A stretch of DNA of 64,000 nt from an uncultured Flavobacteriales bacterium (GCA_903837495.1 CAILUT010000056.1:113392-177391); one strand, 5' to 3'; shown: positions 24,885-33,736, counted from the first letter of the stretch. Program-made: numbers and translations. The notes: generated by a model from the letters alone, not told the origin.

Positions 24885-27485
24885 TTAGTTGTTAAACCAA
24901 CCGCGCTGCCGGTTTAATTTTAATGCTTGCAGCAAGGGGCTTTTTACGTTGATGGTGAAATTATAGCTTTGCCTAAAGCCAAAAGGAATAACCGAGATGC
25001 GCATTTCCCAGCAGTGCATGTCTCTGAAAATATCGATTGAACTGGTAGAAATTTGCCCACTGGCCAAGTCATAGTTTAGGTTCATGGCGATTTTCCAGCG
25101 GGGCGTCAGATTTATATCGCCGGCCAAGCCAATGGTATGCGTTACGTTTGAGCGGTCGTAGGGCTTGCTGTACGAAATGTTGTAATTCACCTGCAGGCTA
25201 TATGGGATGTTGAAGTCGATGTAATAATTGTAAAAGTTGGGTGTAGATAATACTTGTTCTTCTTCTGGGGTTTGGGCTTTGGCTTTTCGTTGGCCCCTCA
25301 AGGTAAAACCCGCAGCTAGGGCCACTTGGGTGGTTCGGAACAAAATTCCCTGCTCCACCATAAATCTGTTGATGCGCTGGGCCTGCCCGTTTACCAAAGT
25401 AAACTGGTAGGGGTCAAATGCGGCATTTAGGTTTAGGTTGATCATTTTAAACAAGGTGGTTCGGGCACTAAGGGATAAATTGGATAGGTTTAGGGAATCT
25501 CGAGCCAAGTCGTAATTCATGCCAAGTCGAAACTGTTCAACAATGGGCAGCCTAGCATCTTTGGTAACACTGTCGCGGCGCGAGGGAGCCACTTTGGCTT
25601 CTATTCGGTTGTTGATGCCCAAAGAAATCAGGCCACTTTGACCTTGGGGACTTGCCCCATAAAGGCCAATTTGGCCGGGGCTGTAGGAGCTGAGTTGGCC
25701 GCCTGAGCCAAAGTAGCCGGTTTTCACCTCGGATAAATCAGGGCGGTACGAAAAGGCTATTGCAGGACTCATGGTGTGCCGAATGCCTTTCAATCGGCCA
25801 ATTTTAAGCCACAGAGTAGAAAAGACATTGGTCGAAACATTGACAGAAACGTCCATTTGTCGGTTGGCGTGGAATCCACGAACCGTATCAGAAACCGCTT
25901 GACCCTGATCATTGATAAAGCGATTTAAAGACCATAGATGCCAGCGTTCGTCGTACCGCACAGAGGGGGTAATAAAAATATAGCCTGCCAAGGTAAGGTT
26001 GGTATTCAGATTGATTTCGTGGCGCATGCCCGAATTTACTCGATTTAATTCCTGCAAGGGTTGAAGAAACAGCAAAGAATCGAGGGTGTTTAGCTGATTG
26101 GCAGATTGAAGGCGGTATGTCAAGCCAATTTGTTCGTACCAGCGTGCTTTTCCTAAAGCAATTTTGCGTTTAAAGGGAGTAATGCGCGATACATTTAACA
26201 CCATTTCAGGCAGCGAAAAGGCCACAGCACCGGTTGATGTATTTTGAAAATGCCGAATGGATGCGGCCAAGTTGACGGGGCTGTTTCGAAACCGTTTGGT
26301 AATGCTGATGCTCGAATTGAATTGGTTTTGAGTAATGGCGTTTACGCTACCGGCGTTCAATCGGTTGAATCCAGAGGTTTGCACATTTACATCGGCTTTG
26401 AAATTAAACGTGGGGTGGGCTTTGATGTCTTGGTTGTGCGACCAGTTTACTGAGAAATCGCGCGACTGCTCAAAATCGGCCACAATTTCGGGGTCGCCGG
26501 TTTGAAATTGACTAAATTTCAAGGCTAAGCGGCCGTTGTGTTTGTATTTTTGAGTGTACCTCAATTCAGCTCGGGCACCAAAACTTAAGCTGGTAAATAG
26601 GTCTGCGGTTAGCGACAAATCCATATACTCACTCAAACCAAAGTAATAACCAAAGTTCCGTAAAAAGAAACCAAAGGCGCCTTGTTCTCCGTATTCGGGC
26701 AAAAGGATGCCAGAGGACCGAAATTCCATGCTGGGAAAAAAGCCAAATGGAAGGGCCAAAGGGGTAGGGACTCCGCTGATGCGCAATACCGCCGGACCTG
26801 TTACCACTTTGTCGTCAGGAATCACCATAGCCTTGGTGGTGGCAATATCAAAATGGGGGTGCTCTTTGTCAGAACAGGTGGTAAACCGGGCGTTTTTAAT
26901 GTACAGCACATCGTTGGCTTCTTTTTTCGCCACCTGCCCATGCAAGTAGGTGTCTCCGTCGTTGCTGATGGCCTCTTTTATAATCCCTCGACGGGTTTCA
27001 AAGTTGTATTCCATTTCGGTGGCATCAAAGCTTTTGCCATTTTCGGTAAACACAGGTTTGCCCCGAAGAATGCCAGCCGAATCGGGCATGCCAGTAGCCC
27101 GAAGCCGTTTTTTGGCAAAAGTCATGGTTACAAAATTGGCCTTCAGGTCAATTTTATCGTAAAGTACAACCACGCTGTCGTGAAGCGAAATGGTTTCGGA
27201 ACGCAAATCGAGTACTAAGCTGTCAGCGGCCGAATACACCACCGGGAACTCCAGCCCAGATTCTTTTTTTTCAGGGGAAACAGGCCCCAGGTTTGAATCG
27301 GGGGGCAGCGGACTCAAGGTGTTGGGCGAAACGGAAGTTGAACTGGAGTCTGGGTTTGGTTCAATGGCATTTGGGGCGGCTGAAATGGAATTCGGTGCCG
27401 ATGCATCCAACACGGGCTTGCGGTTTATGCAAGCCGGAAGCTGTGTTATTAAAATCGTTAATAAAATTAATCGATAAAAGGGCAT
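24885..27485 (-). CDS. lptD: LPS-assembly protein LptD
   Basis: 866 residues. A lipoprotein-like signal (ITQLPACIN) is followed by a Ser/Pro-rich linker (~20-75). An OstA/LptA-like beta-jellyroll comes next (VVYSAADSLVLDLRSETISLHDSVVV to IKNARFTTCSDKEHPHFDI). The large beta-barrel domain begins near GFFPSMEFRSSGILLPEYGEQGAFGFFLRNFGYYF. LptD is the outer-membrane channel that inserts lipopolysaccharide. The Cys in the N-terminal region (TTCSDKEHPHF) matches the conserved CSxxxPHx position. It is divergent from the amidase gene, a pairing seen repeatedly in Bacteroidota. Confidence 0.88.
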   Translation of the reverse strand: MPFYRLILLTILITQLPACINRKPVLDASAPNSISAAPNAIEPNPDSSSTSVSPNTLSPLPPDSNLGPVSPEKKESGLEFPVVYSAADSLVLDLRSETISLHDSVVVLYDKIDLKANFVTMTFAKKRLRATGMPDSAGILRGKPVFTENGKSFDATEMEYNFETRRGIIKEAISNDGDTYLHGQVAKKEANDVLYIKNARFTTCSDKEHPHFDIATTKAMVIPDDKVVTGPAVLRISGVPTPLALPFGFFPSMEFRSSGILLPEYGEQGAFGFFLRNFGYYFGLSEYMDLSLTADLFTSLSFGARAELRYTQKYKHNGRLALKFSQFQTGDPEIVADFEQSRDFSVNWSHNQDIKAHPTFNFKADVNVQTSGFNRLNAGSVNAITQNQFNSSISITKRFRNSPVNLAASIRHFQNTSTGAVAFSLPEMVLNVSRITPFKRKIALGKARWYEQIGLTYRLQSANQLNTLDSLLFLQPLQELNRVNSGMRHEINLNTNLTLAGYIFITPSVRYDERWHLWSLNRFINDQGQAVSDTVRGFHANRQMDVSVNVSTNVFSTLWLKIGRLKGIRHTMSPAIAFSYRPDLSEVKTGYFGSGGQLSSYSPGQIGLYGASPQGQSGLISLGINNRIEAKVAPSRRDSVTKDARLPIVEQFRLGMNYDLARDSLNLSNLSLSARTTLFKMINLNLNAAFDPYQFTLVNGQAQRINRFMVEQGILFRTTQVALAAGFTLRGQRKAKAQTPEEEQVLSTPNFYNYYIDFNIPYSLQVNYNISYSKPYDRSNVTHTIGLAGDINLTPRWKIAMNLNYDLASGQISTSSIDIFRDMHCWEMRISVIPFGFRQSYNFTINVKSPLLQALKLNRQRGWFNN

Positions 27486-27503
27486 TTCGGAACAAAGGAA
27501 GGG

Positions 27504-27511
27504 TAAATTTG
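27504..27511 (+). promoter_or_regulatory. Candidate -7 box of the amidase operon
   Basis: TAAATTTG, exact consensus, 41 bases before the amidase ATG in the 67-base lptD-amidase gap. The -33 region offers only TTTC. Confidence 0.5.
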
Positions 27512-27552
27512 CATGGTTCTTGTTGAACTCTGCCTAAAATTAGAAGTCAACA

Positions 27553-28746
27553 ATGCTGCGAAAAACGGATAAATTCGTGAAATACAGAGGTTTTTTACTT
27601 TCATTAACAAATTATTTGCTTGCCTTCTCTCTTTTGGGGCAGGGCGTACGTACCGTAGTAATCGATGCCGGACATGGAGGCAAAGACCCCGGGTGCCATG
27701 GCTCTTTTATACATGAGAAAGAAGTTTGCCTAAAGGTTGCACTGGCCCTCGGAAAGCAAATTAATGAGTATTATCCAGAGGTAAACGTGGTTTACACACG
27801 GCAGCGCGATGAGTTTGTTGAATTGTACCGTCGAGCCCAAATTGCCAACGAGGCCAACGCCGATTTGTTTATTTGCATTCACGTTAATGCGGCGGGCAGC
27901 CCCTCGGCACACGGAGCTGAGACCTATGTGTTGGGCTTGCACCGAACCGAAGACAACCTCCGCGTTGCAAAGCGCGAGAACGCCTCGGTTCAATTTGAAG
28001 CCGATGTAAAGAAAAATTACGAGGGGTTTGACCCCAACAGCGATGAAGGAAATATAATTTTTTCAATGTTTCAATCGGCCTATTTAAACCAAAGTCTTGA
28101 ATTTGCTAGTTTGGTGCAGCATCGATTTGAACACCATGCTAGACGCCACAACCGAGGCGTTCGGCAAGCGGGTTTTTTGGTTTTGGTAAAAACAGCCATG
28201 CCTTCTGTTTTGATTGAAACGGGTTTTGCTTCTCATCCAGGCGATGAAGCCTTTTTGGGCTCGGTTGAAGGGGTCAGGCTTATGGCCGAATCTATCTTTC
28301 TGGCATTTGCCGATTATAAAAAATCAACCGAAGGCAAAAAGTACGCCGGATTGCGCAAGCCGCATCCAAATCTAAACCACGAAAAACCAAGAGGGGGGGG
28401 AGCCGCCGAGCCCATTGTAGAGCCCGCAATCGACAGGCCTGAGGCCAACAATACGGCAGAACCCTCTGCCCCCAAAGCGTATTTCTCGGTGCAGTTTTTT
28501 TCATCTAAATTCAAGTATTCTTCTTCTGATGCTAAGTTTTTAGGCTTGGAAGGGGTTGAGGCGCTTCCTCGAGGCGATGGTTGGATTGCCTATGTAAGCG
28601 GACGCTTTACCGATGAAATTCAAGCCAAAGACTGGCTAAAGGCCATAAAATTAAAGGGCTATCCAGATGCCTTTTTGGTTGGTGTAGAAGATGGGCTAAA
28701 GGTGAGCCTGGATGCGGTGCGGGAATCCCTTAAAAAAAAGCACTAA
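27553..28746 (+). CDS. N-acetylmuramoyl-L-alanine amidase (Amidase_3)
   Basis: 397 residues. A signal segment lies at residues ~12-33. The catalytic domain carries VVIDAGHGGKDPG (zinc His), IHEKEVCLKVAL (zinc Glu), ADLFICIHVNA (second His) and VLIETGFASHPGDE (catalytic Glu). It cleaves the amide between MurNAc and the stem peptide during cell separation. A Pro/Glu-rich linker (~265-300) joins a C-terminal ~80-residue SPOR-like domain (YFSVQFFSS to AFLVG), which in other proteins binds denuded glycan at the septum. It heads a plus-strand run with the MCE gene 26 bases downstream of its stop. Confidence 0.93.
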   Translation: MLRKTDKFVKYRGFLLSLTNYLLAFSLLGQGVRTVVIDAGHGGKDPGCHGSFIHEKEVCLKVALALGKQINEYYPEVNVVYTRQRDEFVELYRRAQIANEANADLFICIHVNAAGSPSAHGAETYVLGLHRTEDNLRVAKRENASVQFEADVKKNYEGFDPNSDEGNIIFSMFQSAYLNQSLEFASLVQHRFEHHARRHNRGVRQAGFLVLVKTAMPSVLIETGFASHPGDEAFLGSVEGVRLMAESIFLAFADYKKSTEGKKYAGLRKPHPNLNHEKPRGGGAAEPIVEPAIDRPEANNTAEPSAPKAYFSVQFFSSKFKYSSSDAKFLGLEGVEALPRGDGWIAYVSGRFTDEIQAKDWLKAIKLKGYPDAFLVGVEDGLKVSLDAVRESLKKKH

Positions 28747-28772
28747 ATTTGTACCAAACCAGATTTACAGCG

Positions 28773-29705
28773 TTGAAAATTAGCAGAGAAATTAAGGTCG
28801 CCCTATTCGCCATTGCTACACTGGCCGTGACCATTTGGGGTTTTTATTTTTTAAAAGGACATGATCTTTTTAAGCCCGGTAAAACGCTGTTTGTGGTTTT
28901 TCCCCATGCGGGTTTTATAGAACCCTCAACTCCGGTGGTGGTGAATGGCTACAAAATTGGAATTGTTTCGGATACCCGCCTTATGGATGCGACCAAGGGT
29001 ACTGTTTTGGTTGAATTGCGGATTACCGAAGACGAATTGTTCTTGGATAGCGAAAGCCAAGCCATTATTTCCTCGCCCGGTTTAATTGCGGCCAACGTGA
29101 TTGACATAAAATTAGGTAAATCTGGACGCGAAGTACAAGACGGAGACACCCTTCGAGCCGGACTTAGTCTGGGTATTGAAGCCACGCTGATGAACATCGT
29201 GGAACCCCTTCAAAACAATATGAATTCCGTACTGAAAAACCTTGACTCCGTTTTGGTGCCCATGAAAACCAGTCTGCCTAAAACAATAGATAATTTAAAT
29301 CAGTTGATTGCGGGGGTAGATCGGTTGGTTCGGAACAACGATGCAAAAGTAAGCAGCATTGTAGGGAATTTAGATTTGCTGTTGGGCACATTGGCCCGAA
29401 ATGAACAGCAATTGGATAGCATGATTGGAAATTTGAATCAATTCTCCGATACCCTAGCTGCATTAGAACTCGCTCAAACGGTATCCACCACCCAACAAGC
29501 CATGGAACAGGTTCGGAATTTACTTCAAAACATCAATGAAGGCGAGGGCACATTGGGGCAACTGGCAAAAAGCGATGCCCTGCACCGCCGAATTGACTCT
29601 ACCGCCCTGAGCTTGCAGCTGTTGATGACAGAAATTAACGAGCATCCAGAACGATTTCTGCATTTTTCCTTGATCCACATCAACAAAAACAAAGCCGTTA
29701 AATAA
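28773..29705 (+). CDS. MlaD/MCE-domain lipid transport protein
   Basis: 310 residues from a TTG start that gives MKISREIKVALFAIATLAV, the usual start of this family in Bacteroidota; a longer TTG frame from 28749 is possible but adds no family sequence. One N-terminal helix (~10-28) anchors it in the inner membrane. The MCE domain follows (TLFVVFPHAGFIEPSTPVVVNGYKIGIVSD), then a long alpha-helical tail (170-300). MCE proteins form hexameric rings that carry phospholipids across the periplasm with an ABC transporter (MlaEF). The transporter subunits are not in this window. Confidence 0.88.
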   Translation: MKISREIKVALFAIATLAVTIWGFYFLKGHDLFKPGKTLFVVFPHAGFIEPSTPVVVNGYKIGIVSDTRLMDATKGTVLVELRITEDELFLDSESQAIISSPGLIAANVIDIKLGKSGREVQDGDTLRAGLSLGIEATLMNIVEPLQNNMNSVLKNLDSVLVPMKTSLPKTIDNLNQLIAGVDRLVRNNDAKVSSIVGNLDLLLGTLARNEQQLDSMIGNLNQFSDTLAALELAQTVSTTQQAMEQVRNLLQNINEGEGTLGQLAKSDALHRRIDSTALSLQLLMTEINEHPERFLHFSLIHINKNKAVK

Positions 29706-29729
29706 AAAGACTGTGTCCCGGATTACATC

Positions 29730-31034
29730 ATGGTAGAACAATTCATTTTTATTGCAATGTTGGCCGTTGGAATCGGTCTGTTTGTTGGACGAATTCGCAA
29801 AATCCGAAGGAATATTTTTTTGGGCCGGCCCCAAACAATAAACGACCGAAAGGCCGAACGCTGGAAAACAATGGCCAGGGTTGCATTGGGTCAATCAAAA
29901 ATGGTTGTACGGCCCTTGGCAGGCTTTTTCCATATTTTGATTTACGTCGGATTTGTTCTTATTAATATTGAAGTGCTTGAAATTTTGCTCGATGGAATCA
30001 CAGGCTCTCATCGGATTTTTGCCCCATTTTTGGGCGGTTTTTACGTTGTGGCCATTGGCTTTTTTGAAGTGTTGGCCCTGCTGGTCATGTTGGCATGCAT
30101 CGTTTTTTTGGTCCGCCGGCTTGCTGGAATACCCGCCCGTCTTTCGTCAAATCAGGTAAAAGGCTGGGCCCATACCGATGCCATGTTGATATTGGGAATT
30201 GAACTTGTGTTGATGTCGGCCCTGCTGTTGATGAACGCCGCGGAAGGCGCCATGCCCAATGCTTCCGTAGCCCCGTTTTTGGTGAGTGGATTTATTTGCC
30301 CGTGGTTGTCGGGGCTGAGCGAGCCTACTTTGCATTTAATCGAAAGAACGGCTTGGTGGTTTCATGCCGCTGGAATTTTGGCTTTTTTGAACTATTTGCC
30401 CTTTTCCAAGCATTTTCACATCGCTTTGGCTTTTCCAAATGTATGGTACAGCAAACTCGAACCCAAAGGCAAGTTTTTTAACCATGAGGCGGTAAAAAAG
30501 GAAGTTGAACTGATGATGAATCCGGCGGCCGACCCCTATGCAGCCCCAACAGAAGGAGCCGAACCCATCAAATTTGGAGCGAAAGACGTGGTTGATTTAT
30601 CGTGGAAGCAGCTTTTAGATGCATACTCTTGCACCGAATGTGGCCGCTGCAGCAGCGAATGTCCGGCACATCAAACCGGGAAGCTCTTGTCGCCCAGAAA
30701 AATAATGATGGATACCCGCGACCGGCTTGAAGAGGTTGGAAGAAACATCGATACCCATGGTGTTGGGCATTCGGATGGCAAATCTTTGTTGGGCGATTTT
30801 ATTACAGAAGAGGAGCTTTGGGCCTGCACCACATGCAATGCCTGTACCCAGGCTTGCCCTGTAAACATAGATCCGCTGAGTATTATTATGGATTTGCGGC
30901 GGGAATTGGTTTTAGAACAAAGCAAAGCTCCGGGGTCTTTAACCGCTATGTTTAACAATGTGGAAAACAATGGGGCACCATGGCCATTTTCGCCTGCCGA
31001 CCGGGGAAATTGGCGCAACGGCTCAACAACTTAA
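29730..31034 (+). CDS. Membrane (Fe-S)-binding oxidoreductase, heterodisulfide-reductase-like
   Basis: 434 residues. Five or six hydrophobic helices fill the N-terminal ~240 residues. The soluble part holds two 4Fe-4S motifs, CTECGRCSSECP (about residue 300) and CTTCNACTQACP (about 365), as in HdrC/GlpC-type subunits. Bacteroidota commonly carry this gene next to a CCG-domain protein, as here. Together they resemble a split heterodisulfide reductase-like complex passing electrons between quinone and an unknown partner. It follows the MCE gene by 24 bases and ends 11 bases before the next start. Confidence 0.85.
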   Translation: MVEQFIFIAMLAVGIGLFVGRIRKIRRNIFLGRPQTINDRKAERWKTMARVALGQSKMVVRPLAGFFHILIYVGFVLINIEVLEILLDGITGSHRIFAPFLGGFYVVAIGFFEVLALLVMLACIVFLVRRLAGIPARLSSNQVKGWAHTDAMLILGIELVLMSALLLMNAAEGAMPNASVAPFLVSGFICPWLSGLSEPTLHLIERTAWWFHAAGILAFLNYLPFSKHFHIALAFPNVWYSKLEPKGKFFNHEAVKKEVELMMNPAADPYAAPTEGAEPIKFGAKDVVDLSWKQLLDAYSCTECGRCSSECPAHQTGKLLSPRKIMMDTRDRLEEVGRNIDTHGVGHSDGKSLLGDFITEEELWACTTCNACTQACPVNIDPLSIIMDLRRELVLEQSKAPGSLTAMFNNVENNGAPWPFSPADRGNWRNGSTT

Positions 31035-31045
31035 ACCAAAACAAG

Positions 31046-31837
31046 GTGGATATTACCAACAAACCGATACCTAGTATGGCCGAATTGGCCGCCGAAGGCA
31101 AGGTGCCTGATGTTGTTTTTTGGGTGGGATGTGCAGGCTCCTTTGACGATAGAGCAAAGCGGGTAACGCATCAAATTGCTCGAATTTTACAGCATGCCCA
31201 ACTGAATTTTGCCATTTTAGGCGAGGAGGAATCCTGCACCGGCGATCCGGCTAAACGGGCTGGAAACGAGTTTCTGTTTCAGATGATGGCTTTCCAAAAC
31301 ATTCAGGTATTGAATGGATACGGGGTGAAAAAAGTGGTAACCGGATGCCCCCACTGTTTCAATACCTTGAAAAATGAATACCCCGATTTGGGTGGACATT
31401 ACGAAGTGGTGCACCACTCAACCCTGATTCAAAGCTTGATCGATGAAGGGAAATTAAGGGTAAGCGGAGGCGCCTTTAAAGGCAAAAAAATAACGTTCCA
31501 TGACTCCTGTTATTTGGGCCGTGCAAACGATATTTACGAGGCGCCCAGGTCCGTTTTAGAAGCTTTAGATGCCGATTTGGCCGAGATGAAAAAGAGCAGA
31601 GCTCAGGGGTTGTGTTGTGGTGCCGGAGGGGCACAAATGTTTAAAGAGGCCGAGAAAGGCAGTGGAGAGGTGAATCATTTAAGGGCAGAACAGGCCGTCG
31701 AAACTGGAGCCCAAATTATCGCGGTGGGCTGTCCGTTTTGCCATACCATGATGAGCGACGGAATTAAACACTTGAACAAAGAAAGCGAAGTACAGGTCTT
31801 GGATATTGCAGAGATGATTGGCCATGGATTGCAGTAA
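31046..31837 (+). CDS. CCG-domain (Fe-S)-binding protein, HdrB-like
   Basis: 263 residues from a GTG start (MDITNKPIPSMAEL); ATG 31076 is the alternative. The frame also opens at 30980, but that would overlap the upstream gene by 55 bases and its first 22 residues do not resemble the family. Two cysteine-rich CCG domains are present: VFWVGCAGSFDDR with EESCTGDPAKRAGNE and TGCPHCFNTLKNEYP, then FHDSCYLGR, GLCCGAGGAQMF and GCPFCHTMM. Such domains bind a non-cubane cluster in HdrB. It pairs with the membrane subunit just upstream. Confidence 0.87.
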   Translation: MDITNKPIPSMAELAAEGKVPDVVFWVGCAGSFDDRAKRVTHQIARILQHAQLNFAILGEEESCTGDPAKRAGNEFLFQMMAFQNIQVLNGYGVKKVVTGCPHCFNTLKNEYPDLGGHYEVVHHSTLIQSLIDEGKLRVSGGAFKGKKITFHDSCYLGRANDIYEAPRSVLEALDADLAEMKKSRAQGLCCGAGGAQMFKEAEKGSGEVNHLRAEQAVETGAQIIAVGCPFCHTMMSDGIKHLNKESEVQVLDIAEMIGHGLQ

Positions 31838-32315
31838 ATGGATCCCCGATTCCTGGGCTGCCGATACGCGATTGTGGTTTTATACCGCCCAACGGCCTTT
31901 AACCGAAATAGAACAGGTTTGTGTTTTGGAAGGCGGAAGTCGCTTTTTTAAGGACTGGCTTGCCCATGGACAGCCTTTGAGGGCCGAATGGATGCTGCCG
32001 CAACCTCAACTTATTGTATTGGGCGTGTTCCCAGGGGTCAACGCTTCTGGATGTTCTTTAGATAAAGCAGCGGGGTTTGTGGGCAAATTAGAGAACGACT
32101 TGGCTTTGGATCTGAGGAACCGGAAACGCTTGGTTTTGGTTCGAGCCTTCGACATTTTTGTAGGAGAGGCTGAACATATTCATGCAGAACAAGACAAGGG
32201 CTTAGGCTGGTTGAACATCTACGCTACAACTGCACACGAATTTCGAGCCAATCCCATACTAAAGCACGACACTCCTTGGATACAGCGCATGCTGGGTGCC
32301 GCCTTCTTGCCTTAA
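31818..32315 (+). CDS. Conserved Bacteroidota protein of unknown function
   Basis: 165 residues, soluble, without signal peptide. Recognisable stretches are DTRLWFYTAQRPLTEIE and FDIFVGEAEHIHAEQDKG. I recall relatives with an 'S-R-V-W-I-Y-Q' start placed next to these Fe-S genes in Bacteroidota and sometimes mislabelled as ABC transporter ATPase, but no Walker motif is present here. It overlaps the CCG-domain gene by 20 bases (or 14 from the ATG at 31824), so it is co-translated with it and may assist that complex. Confidence 0.7.
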   Translation: MAMDCSKWIPDSWAADTRLWFYTAQRPLTEIEQVCVLEGGSRFFKDWLAHGQPLRAEWMLPQPQLIVLGVFPGVNASGCSLDKAAGFVGKLENDLALDLRNRKRLVLVRAFDIFVGEAEHIHAEQDKGLGWLNIYATTAHEFRANPILKHDTPWIQRMLGAAFLP

Positions 32316-32347
32316 AACCGTTGAAGGACATGAATTAAGTAAATTGA

Positions 32348-32378
32348 TTTGTTTTTTAATGGTTTAGCTATATCTTTG
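32348..32378 (+). promoter_or_regulatory. rpmE2 promoter
   Basis: TTTG (32348-32351), 19-base spacer, TATCTTTG (32371-32378): exact match to both Bacteroidota promoter boxes. The ATG is 19 bases downstream. Confidence 0.8.
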
Positions 32379-32397
32379 CAACCGAAAAGCATGCATT

Positions 32398-32682
32398 ATG
32401 AAAGAGGGAATTCACCCACAAGAGTACCGAATGGTTGTATTTAAAGACGTTTCAAACGACTATTCTTTCGTTACGCGTTCTTGTGTACCGACCAAAGAAA
32501 CGGTTACTTGGGAAGATGGCAACGAGTATCCTTTGTTCAAAGTAGAGATTTCGAACACTTCTCATCCTTTTTTTACGGGTAAAATGAAGTTGATTGACAC
32601 CGCTGGTCGGGTTGACAAGTTCAATACCCGTTACAAACAGCACGTATCGCGTGTGAAGAAGGGCGGTGAAGAGGGGCAATAA
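32398..32682 (+). CDS. rpmE2: 50S ribosomal protein L31 type B
   Basis: 94 residues, the length of the type B form. It begins [17 protein letters not shown] and has [21 protein letters not shown]. The zinc-binding CxxC residues of type A L31 are missing, as expected for the zinc-independent paralogue that other bacteria use under zinc shortage. No type A copy is in the window, so this may be the main L31. Strong promoter (32348-32378) and terminator (32713-32742) make it a single-gene transcript. Confidence 0.97.
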   Translation: MKEGIHPQEYRMVVFKDVSNDYSFVTRSCVPTKETVTWEDGNEYPLFKVEISNTSHPFFTGKMKLIDTAGRVDKFNTRYKQHVSRVKKGGEEGQ

Positions 32683-32712
32683 AGTAGTTTTAGAACCCAA
32701 CCCAATATATAG

Positions 32713-32742
32713 AAAGGCAACCTAAGAGTTGCCTTTTTTTTT
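32713..32742 (+). terminator. rpmE2 terminator
   Basis: Stem AAAGGCAAC / GTTGCCTTT with a 6-base loop and a run of nine T, 30 bases after the stop. Confidence 0.9.
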
Positions 32743-32782
32743 GCGCTGTACTTTCGGTGTTCCTAATTGTTTCGGATGCCAA

Positions 32783-32924
32783 GCGGGCGGGATTGAACCG
32801 GGTAGCACGCAAGGACAAAAGCCAAAGCCCCGCGAGCTGCGCAGGCGACTTTAGGAGCCCGCGTAAAGCCGCTGGGGCTTTGGCTTTTGTCCGCGGACTA
32901 CCGGAGAAAGCCCGATTGCCCGCC
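32783..32924 (-). repeat. Structured interspersed repeat, copy B
   Basis: Same element as copy A in opposite orientation, between the convergent rpmE2 and 32942 genes. P1: GCGGGC / GCCCGC (32783-32788, 32918-32923). P3 is a perfect 19-bp stem, GGACAAAAGCCAAAGCCCC (32813-32831) with its complement at 32874-32892, unrelated in sequence to the P3 of other copies. P4 has loop TCCTAAAGTC as in copy A. The frame reading through it (peptide SxxAGDFRSPRKAAG) is not a gene. Confidence 0.88.
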
Positions 32925-32941
32925 CCAAAAAAGAAAAAAAA

Positions 32942-33412
32942 TCAATCCGTTTTTCCGATGAAATCGGCCGGCAGTTTCATTTTATAAAACAAATTGGTGA
33001 ATTGCAGGGCGATGTTGGTGCCGTTGGCGCTGTTTAGCTTGCCTACAAGGGATTGAAGGTCGCGCAATTCGGTGATTTGGCCATCAATGTTTTTGAACAT
33101 CCAGCCGGCCAATTTGCCAATATACCGGACGTTGCGCTTATCAAAAACGTGCTTTTCCTCGATGCGCCCGCGTTTTACTTTTGAAAATGGATACCTGTCG
33201 GCGATGGCGTTTTCAATGGCTTGGGTCTGCATCAACGTGAGCAGCTTATCGTAGTCGATGAATGTTGAGCGTTGAGCCGATTTAAAGGCTTTGATGTTTC
33301 GGCGCAATTCGCGCAGCAACAAGTCTTTGTGGGCCGAGTTGTACTTAATTAAGCGGCCTAAGTCGGCGTAAACTTGGCTGATGGGGAGAAAGGTTAGCCA
33401 GGACAAATCCAT
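32942..33412 (-). CDS. Hypothetical protein, mostly alpha-helical
   Basis: 156 residues that I do not recognise. No signal peptide, no cysteines, highly charged, with predicted helices over most of the length. Notable stretches are LLLRELRRNIKAFKSAQR and KRNVRYIGKLAGWMFKNID. It stands alone between repeat copy B and a 324-base non-coding stretch, so the neighbourhood gives no functional clue and looks accessory. Codon use appears ordinary. It could be a helical nucleic-acid or partner-binding protein, but that is a guess. Confidence 0.6.
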   Translation of the reverse strand: MDLSWLTFLPISQVYADLGRLIKYNSAHKDLLLRELRRNIKAFKSAQRSTFIDYDKLLTLMQTQAIENAIADRYPFSKVKRGRIEEKHVFDKRNVRYIGKLAGWMFKNIDGQITELRDLQSLVGKLNSANGTNIALQFTNLFYKMKLPADFIGKTD

Positions 33413-33736
33413 AAATAATGCTGTTTGTGGTGGGGGGTAATTAGGTGTTTTGAGTTCTTAACCATAAAGGGCTTTATGTGCGTAGCTTGAAGTGGATTTT
33501 GCTTCCCTTAGGGAAGCGCTTCAAGGACCATGCATTCCTTTTTTTTATGTGTTTAAATGGGTGCATACACTGGTTTTAGGGGAACCTATCCAGCACCGAT
33601 AGAGCTATCTTGCAGCTTTTGAAATCTGATATTAAAAATCAGAACAAGGCGATACCATACGCAGAAGCCATCCCTAGCTTTCTAGATTTCCCGCGTAAAA
33701 ATAGAAAAAAAACAGAAACGAAATCCGGCTTAAAAA
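33413..33736. other. Non-coding stretch with a nested palindrome
   Basis: 324 bases without a credible gene. A nested inverted repeat sits at 33486-33525: outer arms CTTGAAG / CTTCAAG enclose a perfect inner hairpin GCTTCCC-TTA-GGGAAGC (33501-33517). A T-run follows at 33540-33547, so on the plus strand it is terminator-like, although no plus-strand gene ends here. Nothing else identified. Confidence 0.45.

Noticed and set aside
32757..32987. Open frame giving a peptide with GDFRSPRKAAG; a like peptide is read on minus at 49559-49816
   Set aside because: Both frames run through copies of the structured repeat; the shared peptide comes from the repeat, not from a protein family.
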